Source: Stomoxys calcitrans
Lineage: Eukaryota > Arthropoda > Insecta > Diptera > Muscidae
Direction of reading: 5' to 3'
Assembly (NCBI RefSeq): GCF_963082655.1
Contig: NC_081552.1
Location: forward strand, 868,001 to 932,000
DNA length: 64,000 bases
In this document: positions 44,470-55,440 of the stretch, piece by piece
How the letters are laid out: every line of letters begins with the position of its first letter
Numbering within the stretch: position 1 is the stretch's first letter
The notes under the pieces: model-generated
What the model was told of the DNA's origin: nothing
Databases searched by the model: none
What the model saw: the letters and a program-made list of their open reading frames with translations, nothing else
Made by a program: the position numbers and the translations under genes

Positions 44470-45152
44470 TTATTTATTTTCGTATGACTCTTGCTATTGT
44501 TGTTGAATTTCATCGAAATTGGTTCAGATTTAGAAATGGCTATCAGATTAAGATATGGACCGATTCTATATTCGTTTCCCAGCACATTTATTATCCGATC
44601 TTGTCATTACTTCGCACAACGCACAACCTTTCCAACCTTCACAGCATCTCAGATTTTCGGTAAATATCGCTTCCATATATATGTTTGTCCGATTTCGATT
44701 CATATTGCATCCAATTGGTCATTTGTTAATCGATTATGACGAAATTTAGCACACATGATTCCCTTATGATAGCTGTTGAAAAAATCGTTTCAAATAAATC
44801 TCCCGATTTTCACTTTTAAAGCCCTGGTTATGGCTTTTACTATATGTGGCAATTTTGGTGGAAATCGTTTCAGATTTGGATATAGCTCATTTAGATTCGA
44901 TTCACAAAATTCGGCATGAATGACTCTTCTGATGGCCGGGGAATTTAATCAGATTTAGATATAGCCAGCATACGTATCTGCCGATTTTCACTTTACGAGC
45001 CTTTGCAAACACACTGATAACCCAATCTTCTCAAAATTTAGCATACCGATCACCTTTGGGACTTCAGCAATGTATTCGGATGTTGGTCCAAATTCCGTAC
45101 TCAACGTGGGTGTATGATATCAAAACGTCGGCTATGTCCGACTTGTTCTTCA
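44470..45152 (+). mobile_element. DINE-1-like element, type C, 5' truncated
   Basis: Blocks TTCATCGAAATTGGTTCAGA, CTTCCATATATATGTTTGTC, CCGATTTTCACTTTTAAAGC, and the end GTATGATATCAAAACGTCGG, CTATGTCCGACTTG, as at 33440-33480. The start box and GTCY block are absent. Confidence 0.75.
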
Positions 45153-45349
45153 TATTCTATGCAATATCTGTCACTCTCACGAACTTTGTACAAAAAATAT
45201 GAGTAATAGATGAAAACAACAACAACAACAAAATGTGTCTGACATGTAAAAAGCCATAGAAAACAATTAGAAACCCTTAAACCTACTATTAATCCTACTC
45301 GGATTAATAGAGCCGTAGTACAACGGACAACTTGATTATAAATATTTCC

Positions 45350-45490
45350 CTTTAGAATAGTCGAAAGATCGGTTTATGGGCCGATTTGGATTATACTTTG
45401 GCATGAATGTTGAACGTTTTAATAAAACAGCAACTGCAAAATGTTAGACAAATCAGCCTTTTAAAGGCTCAAGAAATCAAATCGGGAGAT
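45350..45490 (-). mobile_element. DINE-1-like fragment, type A variant
   Basis: GATCGGTTTATGGGCCGATT, AACGTTTTAATAAAACAGCA, GGCTCAAGAAATCAAATCGG, GAGATCGG. Joined directly to a SINE head at 45491. Confidence 0.7.
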
Positions 45491-45575
45491 CGGCCACCGT
45501 AATACAGAAGTTAGCATGTCCGCCTATGACGCTGAATGTCTGGGTTTGAACCCCGGCGAGAACATGAAAAAAATA
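45491..45575 (+). mobile_element. tRNA-derived SINE, head only
   Basis: GCCACCGTAATACAGAAGTT, CATGTCCGCCTATGACGCTG, GGGTTTGAACCCCGGCGAGA and an A-rich end. The body is missing. It lies inside DINE text, at GATCGG|CCACCG. Confidence 0.85.
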
Positions 45576-45627
45576 TATCCAACTAGATCGATCTGAAATA
45601 TGTTGTCCAACAAAAACCAACGGAATT

Positions 45628-45660
45628 GCCACACTCGTACAAAAAGAGCACGAGTGTGGC
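45628..45660. repeat. Perfect 11-bp hairpin
   Basis: GCCACACTCGT and ACGAGTGTGGC with an 11-nt loop. No T-run after it; function unknown. Confidence 0.85.
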
Positions 45661-45806
45661 AAGTGCTGCCCTTTCAACAACAATTCTGCTGTTATGGCAA
45701 GTTATTTGCAATTTTCGAGTAGCAAATCGACTAAAGAAAAGTCTGTTGTGTACTGAAAAAGTCTGCCACTCCATTTGGTGTGCGAGTGTTAGAGGCTACA
45801 TCCAAT

Positions 45807-45944
45807 CGAAGAGTCAGGAGTCAGCGCCAATTTGTTTCCATACATTTCATTTCATTTCGCTGACGCTAGCGTCAAAGGCCAGCGGCATGAGAGTCTCATA
45901 TGAAATGCTTGTACAACAACTTGACGCTGACTCATGACTCTTCG
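45807..45944. repeat. 138-bp segment bounded by 20-bp inverted repeats
   Basis: CGAAGAGTCAGGAGTCAGCG (45807-45826) and CGCTGACTCATGACTCTTCG (45925-45944), 19 of 20 bases complementary. Inside is a smaller palindromic area CGCTGACGCTAGCGTC. It could be a short foldback MITE. No clear target duplication is seen. Confidence 0.7.
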
Positions 45945-45976
45945 ACTGTCTAGAGTCTATTTAGACTCTTAGGATT

Positions 45977-46336
45977 GGTATTCTATTCTGCTTTCGGAAT
46001 AGTCGCGGAAATCTTTGATTGTTTTGCGAGCGGAATTTGACAGTTATGTTTTGTTTTTATTTTCATACCAAAAGACGTTTTTTATCTGCACTTGTGATTC
46101 TATTACTTTTTTTCGCAAGTAAATAAATTAACAAATAGAAAAACGAACCATTGAAACCAATAAAGCAAAAATGATGCCGCAATGATGTCAAGCGTTGCTA
46201 CTAAAATTTGCTTTTTGCCATTTTCCTCACTATAAAAAGAGTACTACTTTTTCACCTATTTTCCTACAACGTTTCGCCAACGTTTTTTTATATGGAGTTT
46301 GACAGCATTCCGCCTGAAAAGCTGAACAGAATACTC
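45977..46336. mobile_element. Possible MITE with imperfect inverted ends
   Basis: Left GGTATTCTATTCTGCTTTCG, right (complement) GAGTATTCTGTTCAGCTTTT, with subterminal GCGGAATTTGACAG and its inverted partner near 46300. The pairing is imperfect and no target duplication is seen, so the call is tentative. Confidence 0.35.
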
Positions 46337-47154
46337 AGCTCTAGGCTGGGTTTAGGCTTCTAGAAGGCATGTTGGTTGTTTTAGCAGATTTTGTACTTGA
46401 AACTTCAGGCTTTGCTGGTTAAAATAGCAAAGGTGGAAAGTTTACAAAACAGCAGTCATGTCTGCTCGCCCATTTTCAGCAGAGCATCAAATTTCGTTGG
46501 GTGCAAGCTAGTGTATCCCCTTGTCTCTTTTGGTTTAAAGCATGAAAATAAAGAAAGTAAAAAATCATCTTTTCCAAGTTTCTTTGGAAAGGCAAAAAAA
46601 AAGAAATCCTTCACCGTATTCATACCTGAAGTCACAAGTTTGCATTCTTATATATGTGTTGGTATGTACACACACACACACATGTGAATATGTAGCTGCA
46701 GATATTGTAATAACAGAGGAATTCTTGGAACGACAATAAGAAGCAAGGCGGAAAGACGTAAAGAGAAAAAATGCAAACACAGACACCATTCCATGCCACA
46801 ATTCGTTAATGGACGATTTACACACTCTCGCCCTTGCCCTCCCCTTAGTCCTGAGTTTTTTTTTCAAATCACCTCTCGAAGTAATCATACTCATCATATC
46901 AAATGACATGCTGCTTTACTGTCCTCCAAGCACTGGCATGTTAGCATCGCACAATGGGCAATTGGGCCAGACAAATCTGTACAAAGCCCTTTCTTAGGTA
47001 GGGCTTTTTGTCTCGTAGGTAATTTTATTCAATTCAGTGATGATTTGCCACGCCGCACAGTGTCCCCTAATGAGTAGAAGTTGGGCCATGGTTTGTAATA
47101 TTTTGTAGAGTCGCAAATGGAGGAATAAATGAAAAACTCTAAAGCCATAAATTA
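46337..47154. other. Low-copy noncoding DNA
   Basis: Open frames of about 100 codons on both strands around 46391-46909, unassigned. A (CA)7 run lies at 46668-46682. Confidence 0.4.
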
Positions 47155-47310
47155 AATCGACATGCAAAATTTCAGCCAAATAGAAAGAACAGTTGTAGCC
47201 TTCAGATAACATCGGTTAGCTGTTTGATGACGGAGCTCTAGCTACGAACCGTTTGAACACATTTACAGGGCCAATCGATCTACATAAATAAGCGGTAGTT
47301 GTGAAAAACA
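47155..47310 (-). mobile_element. DINE-1-like fragment, worn
   Basis: ATGCAAAATTTCAGCCAAAT, ATCGGTTAGCTG, ACATTTACAGGGCCAATCGA: recognisable but heavily diverged monomer text. Confidence 0.5.
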
Positions 47311-47599
47311 GACATCTACACGGCATGTAGGTGTCATATGACATGTCACTTTTTCTATGCACATGTAATTGAAAATGTTTGTCAAAATTTTCAATTTACA
47401 TACGATTCATCATTTTTGCTATCTCACCTGTATGTTATTTTTATGCGCAAAAATTGTTAAAGTTGTGAGAAAGCTGGCTAAATCATAAATTTGTGAAAAC
47501 AATTTAATATGGGTTCGATTTCATTCTGACAACAAAAACAGCTGATTTTTGTATGTCTTTGAAAGAACAAAAAGATCACGCTCTAATCGAATGCAAGTA

Positions 47600-48474
47600 C
47601 AAACTGAATGTGGGAGACTATAGTAACAGTCGATGTGTAAAATTTTACACATATGTTGAAGTTCATGAGAGAAGTCGTTGTACAAAATTTCAACTAAATC
47701 GGATAATAATTGCGACCTCTAGATGCTCAAGAAGTCAAGATCCCAGATCGGTTTATATAGCAGCTATATCAGATTATGAACCAATTAAAACCATATTTGG
47801 CACAGTTGTTGGAAGTCATAACAAAACACCTCTTGCAAAATTTCAGCCAAACCGGATAAGAATTGCGCTCTTTAGTGGGTCAAGAAATCAAAATTCAAGA
47901 TTGGTTTATATGGCAGCTATATCAGGTTATAGACCGATTTGAACCATACCTAGCACAGTTGTTGGAAGTAATAACAAAACACCTCATGCAAAATTTTAGC
48001 CAAATCGGATTAGAATTGCGCCCTATAGAGGCTGAAGAAGTTAAGACCACAGATCGGTTTATATGAGAGCTTTGTCAGGTTATTAACCGATTTGAAACAC
48101 TCTTAACACAGTTGTTGAAAATCATAACAAAACACCTCATTAAAAATTTCATCCAAGTCGGATTAGAATTGTGCCCTCTAGTGAAACAAGAAGTCAAGAT
48201 ACAAGATCGGTTTATAGGGCAGCTATATCAAAACATGGACCGATATGGCCCATTTACAATCCCAACCGACCTTCAAGTGGCTAGCTTTACTTCTTCGAAA
48301 GTTAGCGTGCTTTCGGCAGACAGACAGACGGACGGACATGGCTAGATCGACTTAAAATGACATGACGATCAAGAATATATACTTTATGGGGTCTTAGACG
48401 CATATTTCGAGGTGTTACAATCAGAATGACGAAATTACAATAGTATACCCCAATCCTATGGTAGAGGGTATACA
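47600..48474 (-). mobile_element. DINE-1-like element, type A, antisense
   Basis: Monomers with GATCGGTTTATATGGCAGCT and GGAAGTCATAACAAAACACC; GTCY complement AGACAGACAGACGGACGGAC at about 48318; core CATGGCTAGATCGACTTAAA; start box CTATGGTAGAGGGTATAC at the right end. The 3' end (left) is missing. Confidence 0.88.
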
Positions 48475-49522
48475 AATTGCATTCTTCATCTAACTCAGAC
48501 CGATTTTGGCTTTTTTTCATTGCCTAATAAGGGCGTATTCCATTAAACGAGTTGTGGAATGGTTCCCTCGAACATATAAAAAGAAATAATTATTTTCCTA
48601 GGGCATCTGCCGTGTTAAGAATAACGTATTCTGGAATCAATAAGCTATAGAGGCTATCGATTACCTTTTCCCACTGGGCACTCAATAGCATAGAGTGGCA
48701 ATGCTGCACCAGTATCTCTTGTGTACAAATAGCTTTAGAATTACCTGTAACTCGAAGTCCCATTGATGTGGCACAATTCGCCATTGCCATGATTCCGGTA
48801 ACTTGAGGCACTCGCATTACACTGAGTTAGAGCGACAGTTTTTTTTTTTTGGCCCATTGTGTACTGTAGAAGAGTGTCTCACCTATTGTAAGGCGTGAGA
48901 GGGGTAGAGGTGTAGTATTTGCATGCATGGCAAATTTTTGGTACTGTTATTTAAATGTTCGTTCGTTGTATTCATTGCGGCTTGTCTTCGCGTGTCATCA
49001 TCGGAACGAAACGTAAACAACAGCCACCTATCTGCCTGCCGTTGCCTTTAACCAATGCAAGCTCCCCTACATCCCCTACTCCACTTGGCCAACATAGGGC
49101 ACATCTCGTGGGCTTAACTGTGAAAATGAAACTGAGTTTATGTGTCATTTAATATGTTTACCGTGAGGCGTAGAATTTTGTTTAAGTTGTGGGGGGCGGC
49201 AGGGTTGTGTCTTGTCAACCCCCCGTGCTGAAGATTTGGTCACGCACACACACCAACTCTCGGTTACCTGAACCGAATAATGGTCGTAAAGCCATCGTAT
49301 TAGGCAGCAATGCGGTGTGGGATCAAAGACTGCTTGATGAGAGTGACGAGTAAGGTAATGGGCCGCCGGGGGAGGTGTCGGTGAGTTTAGCTCTCGGGGC
49401 TCTAATACTTTTGTTGTACAAATTTTCTTATTACATTTTAAATCTCTGCAAAAGTAACAACACGCGGCCCAGTAAAACAACTCAAAATTGTTGTTTGGTT
49501 TCTATTTTGTTTTGCGCGAGCG

Positions 49523-49548
49523 ACTCTCTCTCTCTCTCTCTCTCTCTC
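49523..49548. repeat. (CT)n microsatellite
   Basis: Thirteen CT units. Confidence 0.95.
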
Positions 49549-49944
49549 AACTGACTTAAGGGCATATGTTTTGGGCAATAAATTATAGGCGGCTTTTCTA
49601 CTGTCGCCGCCGTAGCTGCGGGCAGCGATAGACTTCGGCAATGTTCATTGTTGTAGTTATTGGTGTTGTTGTTTTCTTCTGGCACGATGGCTAAGGCTGT
49701 ATTGGATGGGTTGGGTTGGCTTGGGTTGGGTAGGAAGGTATGGTCTAAGTAATAGGATTTTAATGTAATATTAGAGTTGTTTAGGTTCTCTTCCTTTTTC
49801 CTCTTTGTTTTGCTGCTGTTGTTGTTGTTTGTTCTTTTGAACTTCTGTAGCTGGGGATGGAGTTGATGGGGCGGTTAAAAAACAAAGGATCATAACACAT
49901 TTAATATCATATTTCATATTACTTTTAAATTACGGCTACATCAT

Positions 49945-50227
49945 TCAACCGCCTCCATCTCCGCTGCCAATGCCGCCGCCAATCACTGGCAACCCCAGGC
50001 AGCCAATGTTATGGTAGAATTGGTGGCTAAGCATATTGTCGTTGTAGATGTAGATGTTGGTGTTCTTTTTTTTTTTTGTAGACGAAAAAGGTTTCAAACT
50101 GGCCTTTTGCTGATGAAGGGGACAATTTGGGATAGCCCTCAGAGCATAAGTTAAAGTTCCGCAGGAAAGGATTCCTTTGGAATTTTGGGTAAATATTGAA
50201 GTCAAACACAAACACACCCACACACAG
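49945..50227 (-). other. Candidate terminal coding exon, unassigned
   Basis: On the minus strand, two open frames meet at a run of 12 A (plus-strand T 50066-50077). Upstream (50227 to 50078) one frame reads FDFNIYPKFQRNPFL and KGQFETFFVY. Downstream the next frame reads NTNIYIYNDNMLSHQFYHNI, then LPVIGGGIGSGDGGG and a TGA at 49945-49947. Codons in the second part mostly end in C or G (AAC ACC AAC ATC TAC ATC TAC), as in real fly exons. With 11 A instead of 12 the frames would be one. A second frame is also open upstream, so significance is limited. Possible: last exon with a polymorphic or miscounted A-run, a pseudogene, or chance. I do not recognise the protein. Confidence 0.22.
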
Positions 50228-50264
50228 TCACATAAACGTACCTACAATATACACAGAAACAAAT

Positions 50265-50455
50265 AACTCTCAGAAAAACACCAACTACCAAATTTGTAAG
50301 TGAAACCGTTATTCTCAACGAATTTAAGCACTGACTTGAAGACATTCATTGCTAAAGTAGGTTTGTAGAGACTACACTCTCAGAATATTGAAATGTTGTG
50401 AATTTTCAACAAATTCTTTTGTTCTGATAGTTGTTAGAATATGCGTACTACCATG
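50265..50455 (+). repeat. Dispersed repeat P, copy 2
   Basis: Matches 12503-12720 in TACCAAATTTGTAAGTG, ATTCTCAACGAATTTAAGCA and TTTCAACAAATTCTTTTGTT, in order, with many changes. Confidence 0.55.
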
Positions 50456-50621
50456 TAGCCCACCAGACTCACATGTATTTGGAAAACTCGCTTCGAAACC
50501 CCGGCCTGGTAAAAGATTATTTGGTTATGTTTTTATTTGTCTTTCGGGACGAGCTTAATGGTCGAAATTTTTGTTTGTTTTTGCAATGGAAAAGTAAAGT
50601 AAAGAAAAGAAAAGTTATCAG

Positions 50622-50996
50622 AACACCAACCATAGTGTGATGCGTTTCGAGTCTTGGTGGAAATCCCATCGGACACTTTTAGGTATGCAGGGTTCAAGGG
50701 CCATACATTGGTAGGTTGTACTTGTGTCGAATTCATTGCACAAACGCCTTTACGAAAAAGTACTACACTAGCCACGCACGACACCCTGTCTGCCTGCGCA
50801 CTTTTAGCTTTGAAGGCTTCAAGGGCCGCACGTTGGTAAGTTGTACTAATATCGAATTCATTGCGAAAACGCCTTTATGATATAAGTTCTGCTCAAACCA
50901 CGCTCGACACACTGTATGCCTCGAAGCTTTCACACCTAAAAGTGTCCGATGACATTTCCACCAAGAATCGAAACGCGTAACACTATGGTTGGTGTT
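50622..50996. mobile_element. 375-bp foldback element with internal tandem repeat
   Basis: Long inverted ends of about 75 bp: left AACACCAACCATAGTGT, GCGTTTCGAGTCTTGGTGGA, CATCGGACACTTTTAGGT; right is its complement (ACCTAAAAGTGTCCGATGAC to CTATGGTTGGTGTT). Between them lie two direct copies of a unit of about 125 bp, each with CTTCAAGGGCC or GTTCAAGGGCC, TTGGTA(G/A)GTTGTACT, TCGAATTCATTGC and AAACGCCTTTA. Long arms with inner tandem units are typical of foldback-type elements. No coding capacity. A fragment lies at 37889. Confidence 0.8.
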
Positions 50997-51164
50997 GGGC
51001 GACTTGTCATGAGGCCCATTTTCTTATAATAAGCTAATTTTAATGAAATTTATTCTAAAGACAAATGTCAGCTGAATATTTTTAAAGGCACAACTTCATC
51101 ACAATTTTTCCTAAAGACAAAATTTGAATATTGTAATTCAGCTTAACATTTTCTTCAGCCTGAA

Positions 51165-51338
51165 AGCCACATAAAAGCCACATTTATTATCCGATTTTGA
51201 TGAAATTTAGGACAGTGAGTTGTGTTAGGCCACTCGACATCCTTCCTCAATGTGGCCCAGATCGGTCCAGGTTGGATATAGCCCCCATATAGACCGATCC
51301 GCCGATTTAGGATCTTAGGCCCATAAAAACCAAAAATT
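51165..51338 (+). mobile_element. DINE-1-like fragment, one type B monomer
   Basis: CATAAAAGCCACATTTATTA, GACAGTGAGTTGTGTTAGGC, GGATATAGCCCCCATATAGA, GGCCCATAAAAAC. It ends at a T-rich join to the type A copy that starts at 51350. Confidence 0.8.
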
Positions 51339-51349
51339 TCTTTTTTATG

Positions 51350-52045
51350 ATTTTTATACCCTCCACCATAGGATGGGGGTATACTAACTTCGTCATTCTG
51401 TTTGTGATTACTCGAAATATTCGTCTGAGACCCTATAAAGTATATATATTCTTGATCGTAGTGACATTTTATGTCGATCTAGCCATGTCCGTCCGTCCGT
51501 CCGTCTGTGTGTCGAAAGCACGCTAACTTTTGAAGGAGTAAAGCTAGCCACTTGAATTTTTGCACAAATACTTCTTATTAGTGTAGGTCAGTTGGGATTG
51601 TAAAAGGGCCATATCGGTCCATGTTTTGATATAGCCCCCATGTAAACCGATCTTGGGTCTTGACTTCTTGAGCCTCTAGAGTGCGCAATACTTATCCGAT
51701 TGAAATGATTTTTTTTGCACAACGTGTTTTGTTATGATATCCAACAACTGTGCCAAGTATGATTCAAATCGGTTCATAATTTTGGATTTTGACTTCTTGA
51801 GCCTTTAAAGGGCACTTATTTTATCAGATTGGAATGAATTTTTGTACGACGTGTTTTGTTATGATATCCAACAATAGTGCCAAGTATGGTTCAAATCGGT
51901 TCATAACCTGATATAGCTGTCATATAAACCGATGTGGGGACTTGACTTCTTGAGCTTCTAGAGGGCGCAATTCCTATCCGATTTGGCTGACATTTTGAAT
52001 GACGTATTTTATTATGACTTTCAACAACTGTGCGAAATTATAGCA
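51350..52045 (+). mobile_element. DINE-1-like element, type A, 3' truncated
   Basis: Start TATACCCTCCACCATAGGAT, core GTATATATATTCTTGATCG, TCGATCTAGCCATGTCC, GTCY at about 51486-51513, then three or four monomers. It breaks off at CAACAACTGTGCGAAATTAT. Confidence 0.88.
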
Positions 52046-52317
52046 AATAATCAAAAATTTTGTTTTTAGTTCTTTTCATTTGGGAATCATTTCATAATGA
52101 AATAACCTCCAAACAATAGCGACGAAATAAATCCCAAATAATATGAAACTCGCGCCAAAGAATTCAGCAATTGCTATGAAAATACAAGAATGCTTAAACA
52201 AATGGGCGTTTTGTCTTCATTTTTCTGGGACTTATGGGCGTATTCAATTTTTTTTTTTTGGTTGAATTTATTTATGAGACACTTTTTACTGTGCAGCAAA
52301 GCTTATTGAGTTATTGC

Positions 52318-52465
52318 ATCATCAATAAAGGATGTGTACCAAACATGAGATCATGAGTTCAAATCTCCGCGACGACAAAATAAATGATACTGTTTTGAGG
52401 GTAATAGACGAGAGAGAGCGAGAGACAGAAAAAACAAAAACCCGAGAGCATGCATTAAACGAACA
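52318..52465 (+). repeat. Second SINE-like family, copy 1
   Basis: ACATGAGATCATGAGTTCAA, ATCTCCGCGACGAC, then GAGAGACAGAAAAAAC and CCCGAGAGCATGCATT. GAGTTCAAATCTC is close to a Pol III B box. The same order of blocks is found at 62888-63045. Confidence 0.55.
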
Positions 52466-52620
52466 ACGAGCACACAAGCAATGCGAGCCGAACAAAAAAA
52501 AACCAACAACCACCACCGAAGCTGAGCACCAAAGCACATGTGGTGGTTGGTTTAGTGATTTGGCTTTGCTTATGAATAATATTATTGTTGTTGTAAAGCG
52601 AGTTCCATTCGACAACAAAT

Positions 52621-53132
52621 TTTTATACCCTACACCACTACTGTGGTATTATTGTATTTTCTTGTCCGATTGCTGTAATATTGCAATCAAATGGTTAATC
52701 GATTTTCTCGAAATATGGCAGGAAGGATTTTCTCTTGCTTCTCGACATAATAGATGCATTTTATAGACATCGGTTCAGATTTTGATATAGCTGTCATATA
52801 TGTATATCGCCCGTTTTTGACTTCTAGAGCCACTGCAAGAGCATTTTTCATCAATCTTGTTAAAATTTTGCACAACGCTTTTCTGGACGACTACCACATT
52901 ATTAAATTTTGGGTAATTTGCAATAATGGTGTCATTTGTGAACCGTAGTTATAACAGTTTGAACATATTTGCTCGAAATGTGATACGGATTTTTTAATAA
53001 CCCATCTGAAAACATCCGGCGAGGTCCATCGAAATTGGTTCGGAATTAGACATAGCTCCCACTTTGAACCTATAGGGTAGGTGTAGGGTTTTGTAAAGGC
53101 AGCAACGCCCGACTTTTGCCTTTCCTTACTGG
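52621..53132 (+). mobile_element. DINE-1-like element, type C, short
   Basis: Start TATACCCTACACCACTACTG; internal CATCGGTTCAGATTTTGATA, AGCTGTCATATATGTATATC; end GTAGGTGTAGGGTTTTGTAA, AACGCCCGACTTTTGCCTTT, CCTTACTGG. It has both ends but no GTCY block; 512 bp. Confidence 0.82.
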
Positions 53133-54284
53133 TTACTTTTGATTGTTTGGATTCAAAATAAATTTTAGCAGTAAAATGAAAAAAAAATTGTCGATGTCGA
53201 TTTTTTGACAAAAGTTGTATTTATTCTATTTTTTTTTTATCGGTGTACATGTTTATGTATGTATTTACCTAAATGCAACCACAAATAAAGACATAGCTAG
53301 GTGCACACGCACATACACACGTGTACAATGCAGAGATGGTTAGGGGAAAGACGGCTTTGGCTATGAAAAATATGTTTTTATGTAAACACAACCTATCATT
53401 CGTACACACATTTGTGTATAGTTTGTTCGCTGGTACCTCCACTGGGTTTTCATATGTTTGCACGAGTACACTGGCATGTATCTATTTCGATGTGCTATGG
53501 TATATTGCCAACATGAGAATGAGGACACATACGCACTCACACATACTTTCATTCTCTAGCACAAAGTCGTTAAAACAACAATTACAAGCAAACTGAACAA
53601 ACAGACAACCATTAATTTGAAGGCATAAATAAGCGTTAAGGCTGTTTGTCCACAGTTTTGCTACATAAACGAATACTGGATGTTGTAGCTTCTGTATCAG
53701 TGTACCATGGGGCGAACAATCCAAGTGGGCGTTATGCTAGCCGATCTGAGATTATGTTTGGAACTTAACCTGTAGGGCAAGCAATAACTTAAAGTCAAAT
53801 GAAGACTTTAACACATATCGTTCACTAGTCATGGCTAAGCTAGCAAAACTTAAAGACTCCAAATTTTATTGGGGTCATATAATCGAAAATAAAAATGTAA
53901 GCCAGTATGTATAGCCATGCATCGCTTAACAGATAATATGTGTAAGTTCGATTACCACTAGTGGCTTTGACCTGTCATTTCATGTGGGATAACAACAATA
54001 ACAACAAGTCGATACGGATACGCCTTCTTGTCCTTAGGTCTATCGGATCTTGATATATTTTCGATTTTCCCTTTTCATATCTTATCCACCCCAATGTATA
54101 CTAAACTACAACAGCTCTTAATTGTTCAAATAGCGATTCGTTTGTTCGTCCGAATGAATTGAATGAATTGAAATTGAACGTTTACTGCATTCTGATTACT
54201 GCATTGTGCAATTTTTTCAAAGTTTGACAAATAGTTTCTTTTTTTAATTTTTGGGGTGGTTTCGACATTTTCATTCTACCCTGG
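53133..54284. other. Low-copy noncoding DNA
   Basis: Open frames of 60-106 codons overlap on both strands, mostly through CA-rich text. No gene or repeat recognised. Confidence 0.4.
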
Positions 54285-54545
54285 TGGGGACATTTTCATT
54301 TTACCCTTTCATCATACCATCATACATCGCAACATCCATTCTTGTTCGTTATAGAGTTCTAAGACGATCTGCGTATGTCCGTCCGTCTGCCTGTTGAAAT
54401 TAAGCTAAAGTCTTCAAAAGTGAGGATATTGAGCTTGCCATAGATACCAGGCTCTTTTTGCCATTGGCAGTTGAATTTGGTTAAAATTTGGCACAATGAT
54501 TTACATTGGACTCGTTTAATTATAGTTGCCATCATATGCATAGAA
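54285..54545 (+). mobile_element. DINE-1-like fragment, type B, worn
   Basis: CTAAGACGATCTGCGTATGT then CCGTCCGTCTGCCTGTTGAA, AGCTAAAGTCTTCAAAAGTG, AGGATATTGAGCTTGCC. This is the GTCY area and the segment after it in type B copies. Confidence 0.65.
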
Positions 54546-54599
54546 AAGCCTCTGGGGGTGGGCTAAGTACCTCCAGAAAAGTTTAGCCCCACCCACAAC

Positions 54600-55440
54600 T
54601 TAAAAAACAACACCGAAAAATTAAAAATCGGTTTCAATCACGAAATTAATTGGTCCAAATATTTTTTAATTGAAACAGTTTCTATCACCAAAAATGATAA
54701 CATCAATTACCGTTTTTGAAACAGTAATTGAAAAATTTATCAATTTAAAAAGGGTGCATAATCTTTTAGAAAAATGATTAAGATTTTTGAAATTCTCAAT
54801 TAATTTTTTAATTGATCCAATTAAGAAGTGATCTCAGTCACTTGTGAAAATTTTTTGAATATTGGAGATGAATATGGGGTGCGTTGTTTGGGCAAAGGTT
54901 CGTGGGCAAGCGTATAAAAAAAAATTACCCGCTGGAGTTCGCTAAAAAAGATCAGGCCTCGGGTAGGAATGCCCTATAGAATTCTTGTTGTCGTCGTAGC
55001 GTTGTTGTGTTGTGCTGCCTTGACCGACGAAGGACTCCACCGGGTTAATCCAGCAGGTAGAACCGACTACAACGGTACTGCAAAAGCTTTGTCAAAAGAT
55101 GGGGCGTATGGGTCTTTGAAATTTCCTTTCCTTTATAGTGTAGGGCGCAAAATCGCCATTGACTGAATGTACTTATCATATATGAAAATGATTTAAGACT
55201 CGATTAAAAAATTATTCAATCAATTAATTTTTAACTGAAATTTACAACAACATTTTCAGCTTCAATTAAAAAATTATGAATCAGTCAAGTTTTTAATTGC
55301 AAATGGCAAATATTTCAATTACGACTGTAATTGAAAAAGGATCATATTCAATTGATTGTATGAATTAAGTTTTATAATGAAAACGAGTTTTTTTTTTAAT
55401 AAATTTTTAATTCAAAATTTTTGCGCAATAGGAAAGTTTT
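54600..55440. repeat. AT-rich repeat area with a TAATTGAAA motif, and a small open frame
   Basis: Many diverged copies of ATTAATTTTTTAATTGA-like text occur at 54605-54850 and 55190-55410, and again at 59750-59840. Between the two blocks lies a GC-richer 300 bp with an open frame at 54969-55166 whose translation begins MPYRILVVVVALLCCAALTD, like a signal peptide. The adjoining DNA (GACGAAGGACTCCACCGGGT) resembles a dispersed repeat of muscoid and tephritid flies that I recall, so the frame is probably not a gene. Confidence 0.4.

Larger units (their letters stand above)
48475..50264. other. Largely single-copy DNA
   Basis: No element of the main families. A CT run, T-runs (48839-48850, 50066-50077) and short GTTGTTGTT tracts occur. 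A candidate coding stretch on the minus strand is listed at 49945-50227. Confidence 0.4.

Noticed and set aside
54969..55166. 65-codon frame with a signal-peptide-like start
   Set aside because: The surrounding DNA resembles a dispersed fly repeat as I remember it, and the protein has no mature-domain features.
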